6,925 bases of DNA. Source: JANWHF01 sp036276235 (GTDB lineage: Bacteria > Planctomycetota > Phycisphaerae > Tepidisphaerales > Tepidisphaeraceae). Position numbers and translations under genes: made by a program. Below the pieces are notes generated by a model that saw only the letters and a list, made by a program, of their open reading frames with translations, did no database searches and was not told the DNA's origin. The stretch lies in NCBI GenBank assembly GCA_036276235.1, contig DATBDZ010000467.1, positions 1 through 6,925 of the forward strand, given 5' to 3'. Positions 5,108 to 6,925 of this stretch are shown in pieces. The first letter of the stretch is position 1. Every line of letters begins with the position of its first letter.

Positions 5108-5192
5108 CCGTCATGCTGAGGTACTCCGAAGCATCTGGCCCATTTGCCCACGCCAGCCAGATGCTTCGGAGTACCTCAGCTCAGCATGACGG
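5108..5192 (+). repeat. 85-bp hairpin repeat, copy 2
   Basis: Outer arms 5108-5115 and 5185-5192 (ccgtcatg/catgacgg) pair perfectly. Inner arms 5116-5139 and 5156-5179 pair over 24 bp around a loop of about 16 nt. An extra ctcag (5180-5184) lies on one side only. Read in the opposite orientation, copy 1 (300-384) has the same length, the same stem and the same one-sided insertion, but the loop sequence is largely different. No coding sequence is associated. Confidence 0.85.
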
Positions 5193-5395
5193 TTGTTCTA
5201 ATCCGAATGCCTTATTTTGTCTGGGAACCCGATCCGGCCGAAGAATGCTTACCCCCCCTACGTCCTATAAGGTGGGTTATGTTAAACTCCGTGTTGATGG
5301 CGTGCACCGCGCTGTTTGGGCGAATATCATGCGGATTTGCCGGGGTTTGCTGGGTAATTGATTGCTGGCGGTGCCTGGTGGAAGATGGCGTTTGA
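5193..5395. other. Gene-free upstream region of the TMTC-like gene
   Basis: I see no convincing gene or strong structure. A small plus-strand frame from an ATG at 5280 ends in the TGA at 5393-5395, directly against the next start codon, but its sequence is cysteine- and tryptophan-rich without recognisable features and could be chance. The promoter of the downstream gene must lie here or further left; tataag near 5265 and tatgttaaa near 5278 are AT-rich candidates only. Confidence 0.35.
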
Positions 5396-6925
5396 ATGGA
5401 ACAATCCACTGGCCTGTCGGGCGACGACATCGCCGCCGGATGGCGCAACCGTCTGGAGGGAATCCGATTTAGCGCGGCGTTTCCCGCGCTGGTGTCGGCG
5501 CTGGCGGCGTTGGCGGTTTACGCCGTCACACTTGGGGGCACGTTTGTCTTCGATGACGACATCCTTCACTTTGATCCCCGTTACGGCGATCCCTCGACCT
5601 GGTGGCGATTCTGGGTCGATCAATACTGGCCACAGGGAATCGACAACCTTTACCGTCCGCTATCCTGCCTGACCCTGGCGATTCAATACAAACTGCATGG
5701 GGATGTGGCGTGGCCGTACCATCTGGTGAACTGGCTGCTGCATGCGGCGGTGGCCGCGGCGGGCGCGGAATTGGCGCGGCGGATCATCAGCCGCGGCGCC
5801 GCGTGGATCGTCGGCCTGCTGTTTGCCGTTCATCCGGTTCATGTCGAGGTGGTCGCCGCCGTCGTTGGGCGGCTTGATCTTCTTTCGACGCTCTTTCTCC
5901 TGATCGCTCTGATCGCATTTCTGCGGCCGATGACGGCCTGGCGCATCGCGGCAATCTGCATCCTGTTTCTGGCGTCGGCGTTCAGTAAGGAGCAAGGCCT
6001 GACATTGCCTGCTTTACTCCTGGCGATGACGCCGCTGCGCGGGAAAATCGTTGGCTTAACGTCCGATAATCGGGAAGGGGATCAACGACGGCTCAAATAC
6101 CTTGCCGCGTGTCTGTGCCTGCTGCTGGCGGCGTACATCATCTATCGCGAATCGATCCTCCGATTCTGGTGGCCGCGCTCGCTGATGCATTGGACATCCA
6201 ATCCGCTGGTTCGCAGCGTGGGGATTGATCGCTGGCTGATGCCGGTGGAGTTGCTGGGCCGCTATGTTGGACTGCTGATCGCGCCGCTGCATTTGTCGGT
6301 GGATTACGGCACGCTGGTCATCGGCCCGGAGGTTCATTATCGCCAACCCTGGGTTTATCTGGGATTTGCCGCCATTGCATCATTGGCGGCGCTGCTTTTG
6401 ATTTCGCTCCGCCGACGATGGTGGTTGATGCTCTTTCTGGTCGTCGGGTTTGCGGTCCCCTACCTGCTGATCGGCAACGTGCTCACCCTCATCGGAACAA
6501 TCTTCGGCGAGCGCCTGATGTATCTGCCGTCGCTATTCTTTTTGATGATCGTGGCAGTGTTCCTGATTCGCATACCCAGACGATTGATCGTCGCCGTTGT
6601 CTTTGCGCTTGGGGTATTTCAGTCCGTAACCTACGCACGATTCTGGAACGATCCGCTCAAACTTTATGCCGTCATGCTGCGCCATACGACCCGCTCGATG
6701 GTGCTTTACGAACTAGCGTGCGAACAGTATCGGCTGCGCGATGATTCATCGGGCGCGCAGCGGACCGCGCATGCGTGTGTCGAGAACCTGCCGGATATCT
6801 GGGATTCGTACGCGCTGTGCGTCGATGTCGATATGAAACTGCACGAGTACGACGACGCGATCAAATACGCGGAACTGGGCGTCATGCGATTTCCAAACGA
6901 GATGGAGATGAAGCGACGGAGGTTT
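5396..6925 (+). CDS. TMTC-like GT-C membrane glycosyltransferase, 3' end missing
   Basis: The first 510 residues of a multi-pass membrane protein, open to the window edge. It resembles the TMTC/DUF1736 group of GT-C glycosyltransferases, which transfer sugar (mannose in the eukaryotic members) from a lipid carrier to protein. Markers are FDDD (52-55) in the first extracytoplasmic loop after the first membrane helix (about 28-48), YRPL (86-89), HPVHVEVVAAVVGRLDLLS (146-164), FSKEQG (196-201), the DUF1736-like PLHLSVDYG (297-305) and GERLMYLP (371-378). Further helices fall near 136-177, 183-212, 234-250, 320-337, 341-363, 380-410. From about 435 the chain becomes soluble and helical (for example DDAIKYAELGVMRFPNE), consistent with the start of the TPR repeats usual in this family. 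An in-frame TGA directly precedes the ATG at 5396, fixing the upstream limit of the start. No strong ribosome binding site is visible. The bacterial substrate is unknown. Confidence 0.9.
   Translation, partial: MEQSTGLSGDDIAAGWRNRLEGIRFSAAFPALVSALAALAVYAVTLGGTFVFDDDILHFDPRYGDPSTWWRFWVDQYWPQGIDNLYRPLSCLTLAIQYKLHGDVAWPYHLVNWLLHAAVAAAGAELARRIISRGAAWIVGLLFAVHPVHVEVVAAVVGRLDLLSTLFLLIALIAFLRPMTAWRIAAICILFLASAFSKEQGLTLPALLLAMTPLRGKIVGLTSDNREGDQRRLKYLAACLCLLLAAYIIYRESILRFWWPRSLMHWTSNPLVRSVGIDRWLMPVELLGRYVGLLIAPLHLSVDYGTLVIGPEVHYRQPWVYLGFAAIASLAALLLISLRRRWWLMLFLVVGFAVPYLLIGNVLTLIGTIFGERLMYLPSLFFLMIVAVFLIRIPRRLIVAVVFALGVFQSVTYARFWNDPLKLYAVMLRHTTRSMVLYELACEQYRLRDDSSGAQRTAHACVENLPDIWDSYALCVDVDMKLHEYDDAIKYAELGVMRFPNEMEMKRRRF

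Noticed and set aside
4824..5189. Plus-strand 121-residue open frame between the riboswitch and the TMTC-like gene
   Set aside because: It spans the AT-rich inverted repeat and the 85-bp hairpin, whose translations account for much of the sequence; no start signal.
300..5192. Composite transposon bounded by the two 85-bp hairpins
   Set aside because: No transposase or integrase lies between them and no target-site duplication is visible, so I report only the inverted arrangement.
5144..5395. Small plus-strand frame ending directly before the TMTC-like start
   Set aside because: The tight stop/start junction is suggestive of coupling, but composition is odd (many C and W) and there is no ribosome binding site, so chance is more likely.

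Overview
The window looks like planctomycete DNA, most plausibly from the Phycisphaerae or a related environmental lineage. This rests on a combination of signs: a pseudopilin with the C-terminal H-X9-DG signature, a PEP-CTERM protein, a TMTC-like membrane glycosyltransferase, moderately high GC, and many hairpin-forming dispersed repeats between genes. It is an inference from content, not a phylogenetic result.

Layout. Positions 1-535 hold no convincing gene and are built of nested inverted repeats. Four genes then lie on the minus strand. In their own transcription order they are a PEP-CTERM protein (4542-3745), an H-X9-DG pseudopilin (3602-2661), fdhD (2164-1346) and a SAM-dependent methyltransferase (1315-536). 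On the plus strand, a large membrane protein of the TMTC/GT-C type starts at 5396 and runs off the right edge. The gaps between genes carry several unrelated hairpin repeat families and at least two good intrinsic terminators, one after the PEP-CTERM gene and one immediately upstream of fdhD.

The most interesting element is a cobalamin (adenosylcobalamin-type) riboswitch on the minus strand at about 4639-4812, in the long leader of the PEP-CTERM gene. It shows the B12 box, the CACTG...GGGAAGG core and the GGGAAC...GGTGTAAATCC...GCAGCTGT block. A B12 sensor therefore appears to control a secreted, surface-sorted protein of no assigned function. The simplest hypothesis is a surface cobalamin-capture protein, functionally analogous to but not recognisably homologous with the riboswitch-controlled BtuG/BtuH proteins of Bacteroides. 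The adjacent pseudopilin may be part of the same system. A 12-bp segment just after the B12 box can pair with the core of the aptamer and could be the switching element.

fdhD and the methyltransferase are 30 bp apart and may be one transcript. fdhD has no formate dehydrogenase gene beside it here. The TMTC-like gene is separated from the rest by a repeat-rich, gene-free region and is probably functionally unrelated.
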